Of a stretch of DNA of 64,000 nucleotides, positions 35,257 to 43,863 are shown piece by piece; the first letter of the stretch is position 1; each line of letters opens with the position of its first letter. The notes beneath the pieces are model-generated. The model did no database searches. It had not been told where the DNA came from and worked only from the letters and a program-made list of their open reading frames with translations. A program made the position numbers and the translations under genes. The stretch spans positions 384,841 to 448,840 of the forward strand of contig NZ_HG315686.1 in assembly GCF_000455365.1 (NCBI RefSeq). The letters are read 5' to 3'. The DNA comes from Halopiger djelfimassiliensis (GTDB taxonomy: Archaea; Halobacteriota; Halobacteria; Halobacteriales; Natrialbaceae).

Positions 35257-35316
35257 ATGATCCGCGGCGACGATTCCGGTGATCCACCCCGATCTCAGGG
35301 AGTGATCGCGTCGTGA
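35257..35316 (+). CDS. 19-codon upstream cistron overlapping the recombinase-like gene
   Basis: A small frame MIRGDDSGDPPRSQGVIAS ending at TGA 35314-35316, which overlaps the GTG start of the next gene (GTGA). A BRE/TATA-like CGAAACACAGATTTACGG lies at 35214-35231, 26-34 nt before its ATG. The same arrangement is seen at 32252, so this could be a coupling device; as a protein it is too short to judge. Confidence 0.3.
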   Translation: MIRGDDSGDPPRSQGVIAS

Positions 35317-36452
35317 CCGAGATCGCGATCACGGATGCGGTCGACGCCTACCTCCAGCGAAAAGCCGTCGGCGACCCCGACGGGCCGGGGGCGGGTGCCT
35401 ACGCGGCAAACGCCGAGTCGATCCTGCGGCGGTTCGCGGACTGGATCGACCGCGAGCACGGCGTCGAATCGCTGGCCGCGCTCGAGGCCGACCACATGCG
35501 GGCCTACGCCGCCGAACTCCGCGACCGAACCGACCGGGGGAAGTACACCGCCTCGACCGCCGGCACCTACTACGCGGTCGTCCGAGCCTTTCTCTCGTGG
35601 TGTGTCCGCGGCGGCATCGTCGACACGAACCCGGCGGCGACCGAGACGGCCACGGCCGAACTGCCACGCACCGAACAGCGGCCGGCCGACGACCGCTGGA
35701 CCGCCGAACACCGCCGCCGACTCGAGACCTACGTCCGCAAGCGAGCGCTGGGCACCGGTGCCGACGGGACGGACCGCGATCCCGAGACGCGTCGTAACCG
35801 CTTGCGCGAGTACGCCATGGTCGCCCTGCTCGCCCACTCGAGCGTTCGCGGGGCCGAACTGTTCCGGGTCCCGGAGGACGACCGCCGGACGGGAGCGACC
35901 TGGGAGGACGTCGACTTCTACGCGGGAACGATCCGGGTGCTGGGGAAATCCCAGCGGCTCGAGGACGTTCGACTGCTGGCACCGGCCCGAACCCCGCTGC
36001 GACGGTATCGGGTCGTCCTCGATCCGCCGTCGAACGACTGGCCGCTGTTTCCGACCCGCCACGCGCCGTCGATCGCCCGTCGCGTCCGGGAGACGCTCCG
36101 GGACCGCGGGTACGGCGAGGACGAGATCGAGTCGCTGCTCGAGCGACGGACCGCGAGTCAACTCGCCCGCGAGCGGTCGATCGTACCGCCGGCGATCACG
36201 ACCGAAGGCGCACGCTCGGTTCTCAAACGGCTCTGTGCCGAGGCCGGCGTCGACGAAGACTCACTGACACCGCGGAGCGTTCGCGGCGAGCACGACGACG
36301 AGCGGTCACGCCGTGAGGCGTCCCAGCCGACCCCGGCGCTGCGTGCGTCCGTCGGCGAGCGATCGATCGCCGTCCCTCGCCCTCGCCCGTCGGTCCCCGA
36401 CGCCGGCTCGAACCCCGGGGCCGACGGCGACGGACCGACGGGGACGAACTGA
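35313..36452 (+). CDS. Tyrosine-recombinase-like protein, possibly inactive
   Basis: A 379-residue XerC/D-type protein. The N-terminal core-binding domain spans about 1-120 (ESILRRFADWIDREHG, YYAVVRAFLSWCVRGGIVDTNPA). The catalytic domain keeps the first Arg (AHSSVRGAELFR) and the beta-hairpin Lys (VLGKSQRLEDVR), and the HxxR position reads RSVR. The usual C-terminal 'GH.S...T...Y' region reads VGERSIAVPRPRPSVPD, with no tyrosine. It may be inactive or repurposed. The GTG start overlaps a 19-codon upstream frame. No flanking attachment site was found. Confidence 0.78.
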   Translation: MTEIAITDAVDAYLQRKAVGDPDGPGAGAYAANAESILRRFADWIDREHGVESLAALEADHMRAYAAELRDRTDRGKYTASTAGTYYAVVRAFLSWCVRGGIVDTNPAATETATAELPRTEQRPADDRWTAEHRRRLETYVRKRALGTGADGTDRDPETRRNRLREYAMVALLAHSSVRGAELFRVPEDDRRTGATWEDVDFYAGTIRVLGKSQRLEDVRLLAPARTPLRRYRVVLDPPSNDWPLFPTRHAPSIARRVRETLRDRGYGEDEIESLLERRTASQLARERSIVPPAITTEGARSVLKRLCAEAGVDEDSLTPRSVRGEHDDERSRREASQPTPALRASVGERSIAVPRPRPSVPDAGSNPGADGDGPTGTN

Positions 36453-36491
36453 CTCGAGCGCTCGAGAGGCGGCCGGCCCCGCTTGTGCCCG

Positions 36492-38345
36492 TTAGCTCAC
36501 GAGGAGCAACAGGACGACGGTCAAAAGCAGCGTCAACAGCAACACGGTCGTCCCGATCGGCAGCCGGAGCGGGATCGTCGACGGCCGACCGCCGTCGGCG
36601 GGCTGGCGCGGTTCGACGTCGACCATGGGAAGCCGGCGAGCGACCGCTTCGGTCGCCAGCACGGGGTTGTTCCCGACCCAGTAACAGCGTTTCACCGCGC
36701 CGACGACGGCCGCGTCGACGGCGGCGTACAGCTCGGTCGTCGCCAGCATCGACCAGCGGCCGAGGTAGTAGCCGGCCGGGTAGACGAACGACGCCGGATC
36801 CGGCAGGTCGAGCTTCGAGAGCGGCTTGCGGACGACGACGAACGAAACGGCCGCGACCGCCGTCAGGATGCCCGCGGTCTCGAGGTGGCTCGAGCTGTAT
36901 GGGTGGAGGTGTTTGGATTTCTCACTGACCGGAACGGCGAACTCGAACTCGCCACCGTGGGCGTGAAGCGTCGGCGCGAGGTCGGCAAGCCCCTGCCACC
37001 AGACGCCGAACAGAAGACAGGCACCGCCGAGGCCGAGCATCGCGACGGTCTGACCGGGCTTTGCGTCCGAGACCGAAATATCGCTCTCACCGTGGAAGAA
37101 GACGTAGTAGCCGAGTTTGATAAAGGAAAGCAGGGTCCCGATCGCACCGAGCCAGAGCAGGTAGTACAGCGCCTCGAACTCCGTTGGTCCGTAGTAGTGT
37201 GGATTGGCCGCGTCGAAGAGCATCCCCTTGCTGACGTAGCCGTTGAAGCCCGGAATCGCGGTGATCGAGAGCGCGCCGAGGCCGAACCCGATCGCGGTCA
37301 GCGGCATCTCCCGCCAGAGCCCGCCCAGCTTGTACAGGTCCTCCTCGCCGGTGCGGTAGATGACGACGCCGACGGCCATGAATAGCAGGCTCTTGAACAG
37401 CACGTTGTTGAACAGGTGGCTCATCGCGCCGGCAACGGCGATTTCCGAGTACACCGTCGCACCCATGCCGATCCCGGCGACGATGTACCCGAGCTGGGCC
37501 TGGATGTGGTAGGACAGCAACGCCCGCATGTCGTGTTGGAGCAGCGCGAAGGTCGCGCCGTAGACGGCCATAAATCCGCCCATGTACGCGATATAGATCC
37601 CCAGATCGCTCGTCGCCTCGAGCGGGAACGCCCGGTAGAGGACAAACGCGCTCGTCTTGGTCGTATACACCGAGAGGAACACCGAGGCCGCGATGTGGGG
37701 CCGCGGATAGGTGTCGGGCAGCCAGACGTGGAACCCGATGAAGGCGACGTTGACGCCCATCCCAAGCACCGCGAGCAGTTCCGGAACGCCGCTCGCGATG
37801 CCGGTGCCGTCGTAGACGAAGGTGCCGGTCTGGACGTAGTGGACGGCGACGGCCATCATCACGAGCACGCCGCCCGTGCCGTGGAAGACGGCGTATCGGA
37901 AGCCGGCCCGGACCGCCTCGCCGCCGTAGTGCCAGACCACGAGCGTACTCGTGACGGCCATCAGCTCCCACATGAACAGGAGCACGAGCCAGTCGCCGGC
38001 GAAGGCCGCCCCGATCGAGGAGGCGACGTAGGCCAGCGCGAAGGCGGTCAGCGTCTCGCTTGCCTCGCTCGAGTAGGCATAGATGACGCTACAGACCCCG
38101 AGGAAGCCGAGCGCGAGTCCGACCATCCGGGAGAAGTCGTCGACGTAGAACGGGACGACCTCGAATCCGAGGAACTGTCCGGCCAGATGCTCTCCGCCGG
38201 GCGCGATCAGCGATATCGCCAGCACGGCCGCCAAGCTGCACGCGCCGGCGGCGAAACCGGCAATTCGGGGCAACACGAGCACCAGCAGCGCCGCCGCGAA
38301 GACGAGCAGCGGCGGGTAGGCCATCGATAGCCACTCGAGTTCCAT
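36492..38345 (-). CDS. Mrp/Mnh antiporter proton-channel-type subunit, third copy
   Basis: A 617-residue membrane protein of the NuoL/M/N (MrpA/D) family with about 14 helices and a C-terminal extension. The TM5-type glutamate is present (LFMWELMAVTSTLVVW). The TM7 lysine position reads MGVNVAFIGFHVWLPDTY, with Asn where the two sister subunits have Lys (VKAALMPLHSW and TKVAQWPLHTW). So it may not carry a full proton path. It begins by TGATG overlap with the subunit upstream and is the last gene of the operon; a short C-terminal helix (TTVLLLTLLLTVVLLLLV) closes it. Confidence 0.88.
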   Translation of the reverse strand: MELEWLSMAYPPLLVFAAALLVLVLPRIAGFAAGACSLAAVLAISLIAPGGEHLAGQFLGFEVVPFYVDDFSRMVGLALGFLGVCSVIYAYSSEASETLTAFALAYVASSIGAAFAGDWLVLLFMWELMAVTSTLVVWHYGGEAVRAGFRYAVFHGTGGVLVMMAVAVHYVQTGTFVYDGTGIASGVPELLAVLGMGVNVAFIGFHVWLPDTYPRPHIAASVFLSVYTTKTSAFVLYRAFPLEATSDLGIYIAYMGGFMAVYGATFALLQHDMRALLSYHIQAQLGYIVAGIGMGATVYSEIAVAGAMSHLFNNVLFKSLLFMAVGVVIYRTGEEDLYKLGGLWREMPLTAIGFGLGALSITAIPGFNGYVSKGMLFDAANPHYYGPTEFEALYYLLWLGAIGTLLSFIKLGYYVFFHGESDISVSDAKPGQTVAMLGLGGACLLFGVWWQGLADLAPTLHAHGGEFEFAVPVSEKSKHLHPYSSSHLETAGILTAVAAVSFVVVRKPLSKLDLPDPASFVYPAGYYLGRWSMLATTELYAAVDAAVVGAVKRCYWVGNNPVLATEAVARRLPMVDVEPRQPADGGRPSTIPLRLPIGTTVLLLTLLLTVVLLLLVS

Positions 38346-40255
38346 CAGTTGCTCACCTCCGTCATGAGCTGGTCGAAGGGAACGTCGGTCAGCTCCTCGA
38401 AGGGCATCCCGAAGACCTCCTTGACGATCCGGGTCGCCAACTCGAGGAAGACGGCGTGGTCGGGAACGATCCCGAGAACGATCGCGCCCGTAGCGATCAC
38501 GGCGATGGGCGCGAGCATGAGCCACGTGCTCTCGGTGAGCGGGGAGCGGCGCGTCCAGCCGTCGGCCGGCGGACCGCCGGTGAGGTGGTCGTCGTGGTCG
38601 CCGTGATGGTCGACGGTGTCGACATGGTCGCCCTGCACGTTGGAATCGACCTCGTCGGGAACCGTGTGGTCGCTGGGGTACTTGTCGACGGCGTACTCGT
38701 AGTCGTCATCGTCGTCCGTCTCCGCCGATTCGGAGCGGTCGGTCGGCTCCCCGCCGTCGGCGGCGACCTGTTCGTCCGCCGCCGTCTCCGCACCGTAGGA
38801 CTCGACGATGCCGCCCCGGGGGAACTCGAGGACCGGCTTGGCGTCGTGGCGGTCCTCGCTCTCGAAGAAGGCCGTGTAGACGACCGGCCAGAAGTAGCCG
38901 ATGTTGAGGACGGCCGAGAGCAACAGCGCGCCGGCGAACAGCCAGTAGCTCCCGCCGACGTCGCCGGCCCCGATCAGCATGTAGAACTTGCTGACAAAGC
39001 CCGCGATCGGGGGGAGTCCAGCCATCCCGGCCGCACCGACGGTAAAGGCGGTCATCGTCAGTGGCATCCGTTTCCCGATGCCGGCCATCTCGCTGATGTA
39101 GTCGGTGTGGGTCTCGACGTGGATCGCGCCGGCACAGAAAAACAGCGTGAGCTTCGCGAACGCGTGTGCCGGAATGTGAAACAGCGCGCCGACGATCGTG
39201 TAGGGATGGAGCATCGACAGCCCGAGCACGATGTAGGACAGTTGCGCCGTCGTCGAGAACGCGAGCCGGCGTTTGAGGTGATCCTTGCGCATCGCGATGA
39301 TACTCGCCGCGGTCAGCGTGAACGCGGCGACGACCGCGACCGGAACGTTCAGACCGACCTCGCCGATCCCCGGGACGGAAAGCGGCAGGTCGTGGATCAG
39401 TCCGGGACCGTAGACCTCCAGGATGACCCGCGAGATGCCGAAGGCTCCGGACTTGACGACCGCCACCGCATGGAGCAGCCCGGAGACGGGCGTCGGCGCG
39501 ACCATCGCGTCCGCGAGCCAGGAGTGCAACGGCATCAGCGCGGCCTTGACGCCGAACCCGAGGATTAGCAGGAAGAAGGCGACCTGCGCGTACACCGGCT
39601 CGGCCTGGGCCGCCTGGGCCAGCGCGTCCATCCCACCCGCCTGGAAGGCCAGCGTCGGCTCCTGGACCAGACTCGTCAGCCAGTAGATCATGACCGTGCC
39701 CGCGAGCAGGAAGACACCGCCGCCGAAGAACGTGTAGGTGATGTACTTGCGCCCGGCGATGCGGGCCTCGTCGTCCTCGTTGTGGGCGACCAGCGGATAG
39801 GTGACGAGCGACAGCAGTTCGTAGAAGACGAAGATCGTCACGAGGTTCGCCGCGAAGGCGATCCCGACTGCCGTCGAGAGGCTGGCCGCAAAGGCCGCGA
39901 AGAAACGGGTCTGAGCGTGCTCGTCGAGGCCGCGCATATATCCCGTCGCGTAAAAGGACGTGAAGATCCAGAGGAAACTCGCGAGCAGAGCGAAGAAGAT
40001 CCCCAGCGGATCGGCCCGCAGCGCGAAGTCGAGGCCGGTGAGGAACTGAATCCCCGTCGCCTCCTTGAGGCTCCACGTGTAGACGGTTCCGGCCATGACG
40101 CCCGGCAGCATGCTGGCGACGAGGCCGAACTTCGTGAGGGCGGCCAGGACGGACCACCCCTCGCGGAGGTTCGGTCGGCGATGCGATGCGACGATCAGGA
40201 CGATCGCGACCGCCGAGACGAGCACGGCGGCGAGCGGTCGAATATCTGCAACCAT
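38345..40255 (-). CDS. Mrp/Mnh antiporter proton-channel-type subunit, second copy
   Basis: A 636-residue polytopic protein with the key residues of proton channels: TM5 Glu in FVFYELLSLVTYPLV and TM7 Lys in GFGVKAALMPLHSWLADA. Near the C-terminus an acidic, His-containing loop of about 100 residues (around VQGDHVDTVDHHGDHDDH) interrupts the helices; such a loop is odd and could be a metal- or pH-sensing insertion, though this is inference. It starts at the TGATG overlap with the 522-residue subunit and should be part of the antiporter's membrane arm. Confidence 0.9.
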   Translation of the reverse strand: MVADIRPLAAVLVSAVAIVLIVASHRRPNLREGWSVLAALTKFGLVASMLPGVMAGTVYTWSLKEATGIQFLTGLDFALRADPLGIFFALLASFLWIFTSFYATGYMRGLDEHAQTRFFAAFAASLSTAVGIAFAANLVTIFVFYELLSLVTYPLVAHNEDDEARIAGRKYITYTFFGGGVFLLAGTVMIYWLTSLVQEPTLAFQAGGMDALAQAAQAEPVYAQVAFFLLILGFGVKAALMPLHSWLADAMVAPTPVSGLLHAVAVVKSGAFGISRVILEVYGPGLIHDLPLSVPGIGEVGLNVPVAVVAAFTLTAASIIAMRKDHLKRRLAFSTTAQLSYIVLGLSMLHPYTIVGALFHIPAHAFAKLTLFFCAGAIHVETHTDYISEMAGIGKRMPLTMTAFTVGAAGMAGLPPIAGFVSKFYMLIGAGDVGGSYWLFAGALLLSAVLNIGYFWPVVYTAFFESEDRHDAKPVLEFPRGGIVESYGAETAADEQVAADGGEPTDRSESAETDDDDDYEYAVDKYPSDHTVPDEVDSNVQGDHVDTVDHHGDHDDHLTGGPPADGWTRRSPLTESTWLMLAPIAVIATGAIVLGIVPDHAVFLELATRIVKEVFGMPFEELTDVPFDQLMTEVSN

Positions 40256-41823
40256 CAGTTGAACACCTCCGTCAGGAACGGATCGAGCAGTTCAGCGACC
40301 GTGCCGCCGGCGAAACCGAGCACGACGGCCCCGATCGCGGCGACGACGACGACCGCGAGCATCCCGGTCGAGACGGCCTCCGGGGAGCCACGACCGCGGA
40401 ACGCGGCGGTGATCGCACCGGTTTCGCGACCGGGTCCGGTCCCGCCGTCGGTCGCGGCTGCCCCGGACGTTCCGGGCGCGTGGGACCGGTCGACCGGTGC
40501 CGACGGCGTGAAGTACATCTTCTCGAGCAGGCGAGCGGCATACGCAAGCGTGAGCATGGTACTGAGGAAGATCACTGCGGCGACGGGCCACAGTTCGGAC
40601 TGGACGGCACCGAGGGCGATGTACCACTTGCCGACGAAGCCGACCCCCGGCGGGACGCCGACCAGCGCCAGCAGCAACACCGCCATCGCGGCGGCGGCGA
40701 CCGGCCGGTCCTTCGACAGACCGGCGTACTCGTCGACGGTACGGGCGTCGTAACTGACCGCGATCAGGCCGGCCGTAAGGAAGAGTCCGGCCTTCAACAG
40801 GCCGTGCCCGACGAGGTGGATCGCGGCACCGATGAACGCGGTCTCGGAGTGACCGGCGATGACGACGCCGTAGGCGGCGATCACCAGCCCGAACTGCGAC
40901 ACCGACGAGTAGGCGAGCATCCGTTTGACGTCGCGCTGGATCACGGCCAGAACAGTCCCGGCAAGGACACTCACGCAGCCGATCGTGACGATGACCGCCG
41001 ACGCTCGGGGCATCGCCGAGAGGTAGTCGACCCCGAAGACGGTGACGATCAGCCGACCGAAGGCGTACGCGGACGCGGTCGAAACCAGCGCCGCGATCAG
41101 CGGCGTCACGCCGTCGGGAGCCCGGTTGTAGGCGCTTGGCTGCCAGGTGTGCAGCGGCCACTGGGCGACCTTGGTGGCGAAGCCGACGATCATAAACGCG
41201 AAGCCGGCCCGGATCAGGGTCGGATCGCCGTCCGGAATCGCCGTCGCGAGTTCGACCATGTTGAGCGTCCCCGTCGCCATGAGGACGAAGGCGACGCCGA
41301 TCAGGTACATCGACGCGGCGACGGTCCCGAGGATCAGGTACTTCAACGCGGCGACCGCCGCCTCCGGCCCGTCGCCGCTTGCGACCAAGGCGTAGGTCGC
41401 CAGGCTCGTGATCTCGAGGAAGACGAACAGGTTGAACACGTCGCCGGTCAGCGAGATCCCGAGCAAGCCGCCGGTCAACAGCAGGTAGGCGGTGTAGAAC
41501 GTGTTCCCGCGCGGACCGCCTCGGCGCGTGTACGCGAGAACGCCGAGGGCGACGGCGGTCACGAGCAGGACGATCAGCATCGAGAACTGGTCGGCGACGA
41601 GTTCGATCCCGAACTCCCGCGAGTAGCCGCCGAGCTCGTGTCGCTGCTTTCCCGCCGTGAAAACGACGCCCGCGAGGTACGCGGCCGCGACGAACAGTCC
41701 GGACGTCGTGATCGCGGCAACCGACCACCCGGTCCGGTCGAACCACAGGCCGAGCGCGATCGGCAGCGTCGCCGCGACGATCGGCGCGACGATCAACAGC
41801 GGCACGAGCAGTTCGCTATTCAT
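40255..41823 (-). CDS. mnhD: Mrp/Mnh antiporter subunit D
   Basis: A 522-residue membrane protein with about 14 helices. The TM5 Glu (VFLEITSLATYAL) and TM7 Lys (GFATKVAQWPLHTW) are present, followed by PDGVTPLIAALVSTASAYAFGRL, all normal for MnhD/MrpD, which moves protons for Na+/H+ exchange. A short Gly/Asp-rich loop lies near residue 450. It overlaps mnhC by 8 nt. Confidence 0.92.
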   Translation of the reverse strand: MNSELLVPLLIVAPIVAATLPIALGLWFDRTGWSVAAITTSGLFVAAAYLAGVVFTAGKQRHELGGYSREFGIELVADQFSMLIVLLVTAVALGVLAYTRRGGPRGNTFYTAYLLLTGGLLGISLTGDVFNLFVFLEITSLATYALVASGDGPEAAVAALKYLILGTVAASMYLIGVAFVLMATGTLNMVELATAIPDGDPTLIRAGFAFMIVGFATKVAQWPLHTWQPSAYNRAPDGVTPLIAALVSTASAYAFGRLIVTVFGVDYLSAMPRASAVIVTIGCVSVLAGTVLAVIQRDVKRMLAYSSVSQFGLVIAAYGVVIAGHSETAFIGAAIHLVGHGLLKAGLFLTAGLIAVSYDARTVDEYAGLSKDRPVAAAAMAVLLLALVGVPPGVGFVGKWYIALGAVQSELWPVAAVIFLSTMLTLAYAARLLEKMYFTPSAPVDRSHAPGTSGAAATDGGTGPGRETGAITAAFRGRGSPEAVSTGMLAVVVVAAIGAVVLGFAGGTVAELLDPFLTEVFN

Positions 41824-42172
41824 CGACGCGCACCTCCCGCAGCGTATCCTCGCGAAGCGTCCCGTACTCCGAGTAGATGCGGATCACCAGTGCCAGCCCG
41901 ACGGCCGTCAGCGCGATGCCGACGACGATGGCGGTCAGGACAATGACCTGTGGAAGCGGACTCGCGACCCTCCCGTCGGCGGGGACGATCGGGGACGAAC
42001 CCCCATCGACGTACGCCATCGAGATGAAAAACAGGAAGATCGCCGACTGGAAGAGGCTCACCCCGATCAGCTTCTTCACGAGGTTCTCGTTGGCGATCAC
42101 CATGTAGAGGCCGATCCCGAGCAGGACGAACAGCAGGACGTACGTGTACCTGTTCGCGAGCGTTTCAATCAT
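41816..42172 (-). CDS. mnhC: Mrp/Mnh antiporter subunit C (NuoK-like)
   Basis: A 118-residue three-helix protein: NRYTYVLLFVLLGIGLYMVIANENLVKKLIGVSLFQSAIFLFFISMAYVDGG then PQVIVLTAIVVGIALTAVGLALVIRIY. The membrane Glu (in ANENL) and the pattern are those of MnhC/NuoK. Overlaps mnhB by 8 nt and mnhD by 8 nt, implying translational coupling. Confidence 0.93.
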   Translation of the reverse strand: MIETLANRYTYVLLFVLLGIGLYMVIANENLVKKLIGVSLFQSAIFLFFISMAYVDGGSSPIVPADGRVASPLPQVIVLTAIVVGIALTAVGLALVIRIYSEYGTLREDTLREVRVDE

Positions 42173-42698
42173 CGTCGCTCACCTCCGCGGACCGCGAGTC
42201 GGCGGGTGCGTCGGCCGGCTCGTGTCCGCCGGTTCCGCTGTGGCCCTGCGCGTTGAATCCCGCGGCCATCGCGAAAAAGAGGGTGATGATGACGCTCGAG
42301 ACGATCAGCGAGACGCCGCCGATCTCGATGGCCTCGAGGCCCCACTTTTGTTTGTGGCCGAGAACCTCGTAGATCCGATCGAACTCGAGGAAGTTCCCGC
42401 CGAGGGCCATCATCGACAGGCCGATCCCGGCGAAGATGGCGACGCCGCCGGTCGCGAGCCCGACGAGGACGCTGTTTCGGAGCCACTGGCGGGTCGGCTC
42501 GATGCCGAACGCGAACGCGAGCATGAGCACGGTGACCCCGACGATGGTGCCACCCTGAAAGCTCCCGCCGGGCGTGTCGGACCCGTGAAGGACCATGAAC
42601 ATCCCGTAGGTCAGCGTAAACGGGGCAAGGATCTTGACGGCGGTCATGATCACCTGACTCTCGGTGTAGGTATCGTCGACTGTATCAGCGTTGGACAT
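42165..42698 (-). CDS. mnhB: Mrp/Mnh antiporter subunit B
   Basis: A 177-residue protein with four helices. It holds PFTLTYGMFMVLHGSDTPGGSFQGGTIVGVTVLMLAFAFG, the GGGFQGG-type signature of MnhB, followed by EIGGVSLIVSSVIITLFFAM. An N-terminal hydrophilic segment of about 15 residues and a C-terminal acidic tail are present. The preceding DUF4040 gene stops directly at its start (42699/42698). Confidence 0.93.
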   Translation of the reverse strand: MSNADTVDDTYTESQVIMTAVKILAPFTLTYGMFMVLHGSDTPGGSFQGGTIVGVTVLMLAFAFGIEPTRQWLRNSVLVGLATGGVAIFAGIGLSMMALGGNFLEFDRIYEVLGHKQKWGLEAIEIGGVSLIVSSVIITLFFAMAAGFNAQGHSGTGGHEPADAPADSRSAEVSDDD

Positions 42699-43238
42699 TC
42701 AGGCAAACACCTCGCGTTTCAGGACGAGCAGCGTCGAGACGCCGGCCGCGAAGACGACGACCGCCTCGCCGAAGGTGTCGAACCCACGGTAGGCAGCAAG
42801 GACCGCGGAGACGGCGTTGTGGATTTTCGTGTCCTCGTAGGTATTCTCGATGTAGTGCTGTGTGACATCCGGGTTCGACCAGACCGGTGCGCTCGGGTCG
42901 CCGAGGGTGTACATCTCCGGGAGCACGGTCATACAGACGACGAGTACGAACGCACTCACGACGACGACCGCCGGCACGTGAACCCGCTCTACGAGCTGAT
43001 CGGACGGCGGACGGGTCGTCCGCGCAATGGTCAACAACAACAGGAGCGTCGTCACGCCGGCACCGATCGCGGCTTCGGTCATCGCCACGTCGGGGGCCAG
43101 CAGGAACGTATAGAGGATCGCCATCCCGAGACTGTAGGCGCCGAAAACGATGATTACCGACAGAACGTCCCGAAACAGCGCCGTCGCGACCGCAGTCGCG
43201 AGGATGAAGACCGCGAGCGTGTACGCGAGCGCGCTCAT
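42699..43238 (-). CDS. DUF4040/MbhD-like antiporter subunit
   Basis: A 179-residue protein: three N-terminal helices with LFRDVLSVIIVFGAYSLGMAILYTFLLAPDVAMTEAAIGAGVTTLLLLLTIART, the DUF4040/MbhD signature corresponding to the C-terminal part of MrpA in other organisms, then a loop and further helix (EAVVVFAAGVSTLLVLK), similar to MbhE. So the MrpA function is split here, with this separate gene giving its tail. It overlaps mnhG by 4 nt. Confidence 0.88.
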   Translation of the reverse strand: MSALAYTLAVFILATAVATALFRDVLSVIIVFGAYSLGMAILYTFLLAPDVAMTEAAIGAGVTTLLLLLTIARTTRPPSDQLVERVHVPAVVVVSAFVLVVCMTVLPEMYTLGDPSAPVWSNPDVTQHYIENTYEDTKIHNAVSAVLAAYRGFDTFGEAVVVFAAGVSTLLVLKREVFA

Positions 43239-43588
43239 CGCGACTCACCTCCGTCCGTGGCGCTATCGGCGTCGTCGCCTTCGTCGGCCAGCAGCGGCTC
43301 GACGCCGGTTTCGGCCGCGGAACGGGCGATCGCGTGTGCCGCGGTCGGGTTCGTGATGAACACGAAAAACAGCAACAGGACGGTATACACCGTCGAGTGC
43401 TGCCAGCCGAACGCAACCGCAACGCCCGCGAGCGCGAATCCGGCACCGAGCGTGTCCGTCTGGGATGCGGTGTGTGCCCGCGTGTAAATGTCCGGCAGGC
43501 GGAGCACGCCGACCGTCGAGACGAACGTAAAGAGCAGGCCGAACCCGAGGAGGACGACGACGGCCCAAAACTGGATCGCCTCGATCAC
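43235..43588 (-). CDS. mnhG: Mrp/Mnh antiporter subunit G
   Basis: A 117-residue three-helix protein with VVLLGFGLLFTFVSTVGVLRLPDIYTRAHTASQTDTLGAGF, the unmistakable MnhG signature (LPDxYTRxHA). The C-terminal tail is acidic and likely cytoplasmic. Starts with GTG at 43588, overlapping mnhF by 4 nt (GTGA); the longer frame upstream is a shadow of mnhE and mnhF. Confidence 0.93.
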   Translation of the reverse strand: MIEAIQFWAVVVLLGFGLLFTFVSTVGVLRLPDIYTRAHTASQTDTLGAGFALAGVAVAFGWQHSTVYTVLLLFFVFITNPTAAHAIARSAAETGVEPLLADEGDDADSATDGGESR

Positions 43589-43863
43589 AGCACACCACCC
43601 CGCTCGACGGTAAACTTCGAGATGGCGATCGACATCAGGAAGTTCAACAGCGCGTAGATCAACGCGACGTCGAGAAACCACGGTTCGTCGAGTCCCGCCG
43701 CCAGCAACGCGAGAATAACGACCGTGTTCGTCCCGAGAACGTTCACCGCCAGCAGCCGATCCTGGGTCGTCGGACCGGCCACGGCGCGGTAAAACATCGC
43801 GATCGCGAGCACGACGAACAGCGCGGCCGCAGCGAGAAAGACGTCGTCGATCGGGGGCGTCAC
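43585..43863 (-). CDS. mnhF: Mrp/Mnh antiporter subunit F
   Basis: A 92-residue three-helix protein with MFYRAVAGPTTQDRLLAVNVLGTNTVVILALLA and VALIYALLNFLMSIAISKF, matching MnhF (GPTxxDRxxAxDxxG). Normal length. Overlaps mnhE upstream by 4 nt and mnhG downstream by 4 nt. Confidence 0.93.
   Translation of the reverse strand: MTPPIDDVFLAAAALFVVLAIAMFYRAVAGPTTQDRLLAVNVLGTNTVVILALLAAGLDEPWFLDVALIYALLNFLMSIAISKFTVERGGVL

Noticed and set aside
38456-39568. A 370-codon plus-strand frame and similar long frames opposite the mnh operon
   Set aside because: Antisense shadows of the overlapping antiporter genes, whose minus-strand products have clear membrane signatures.
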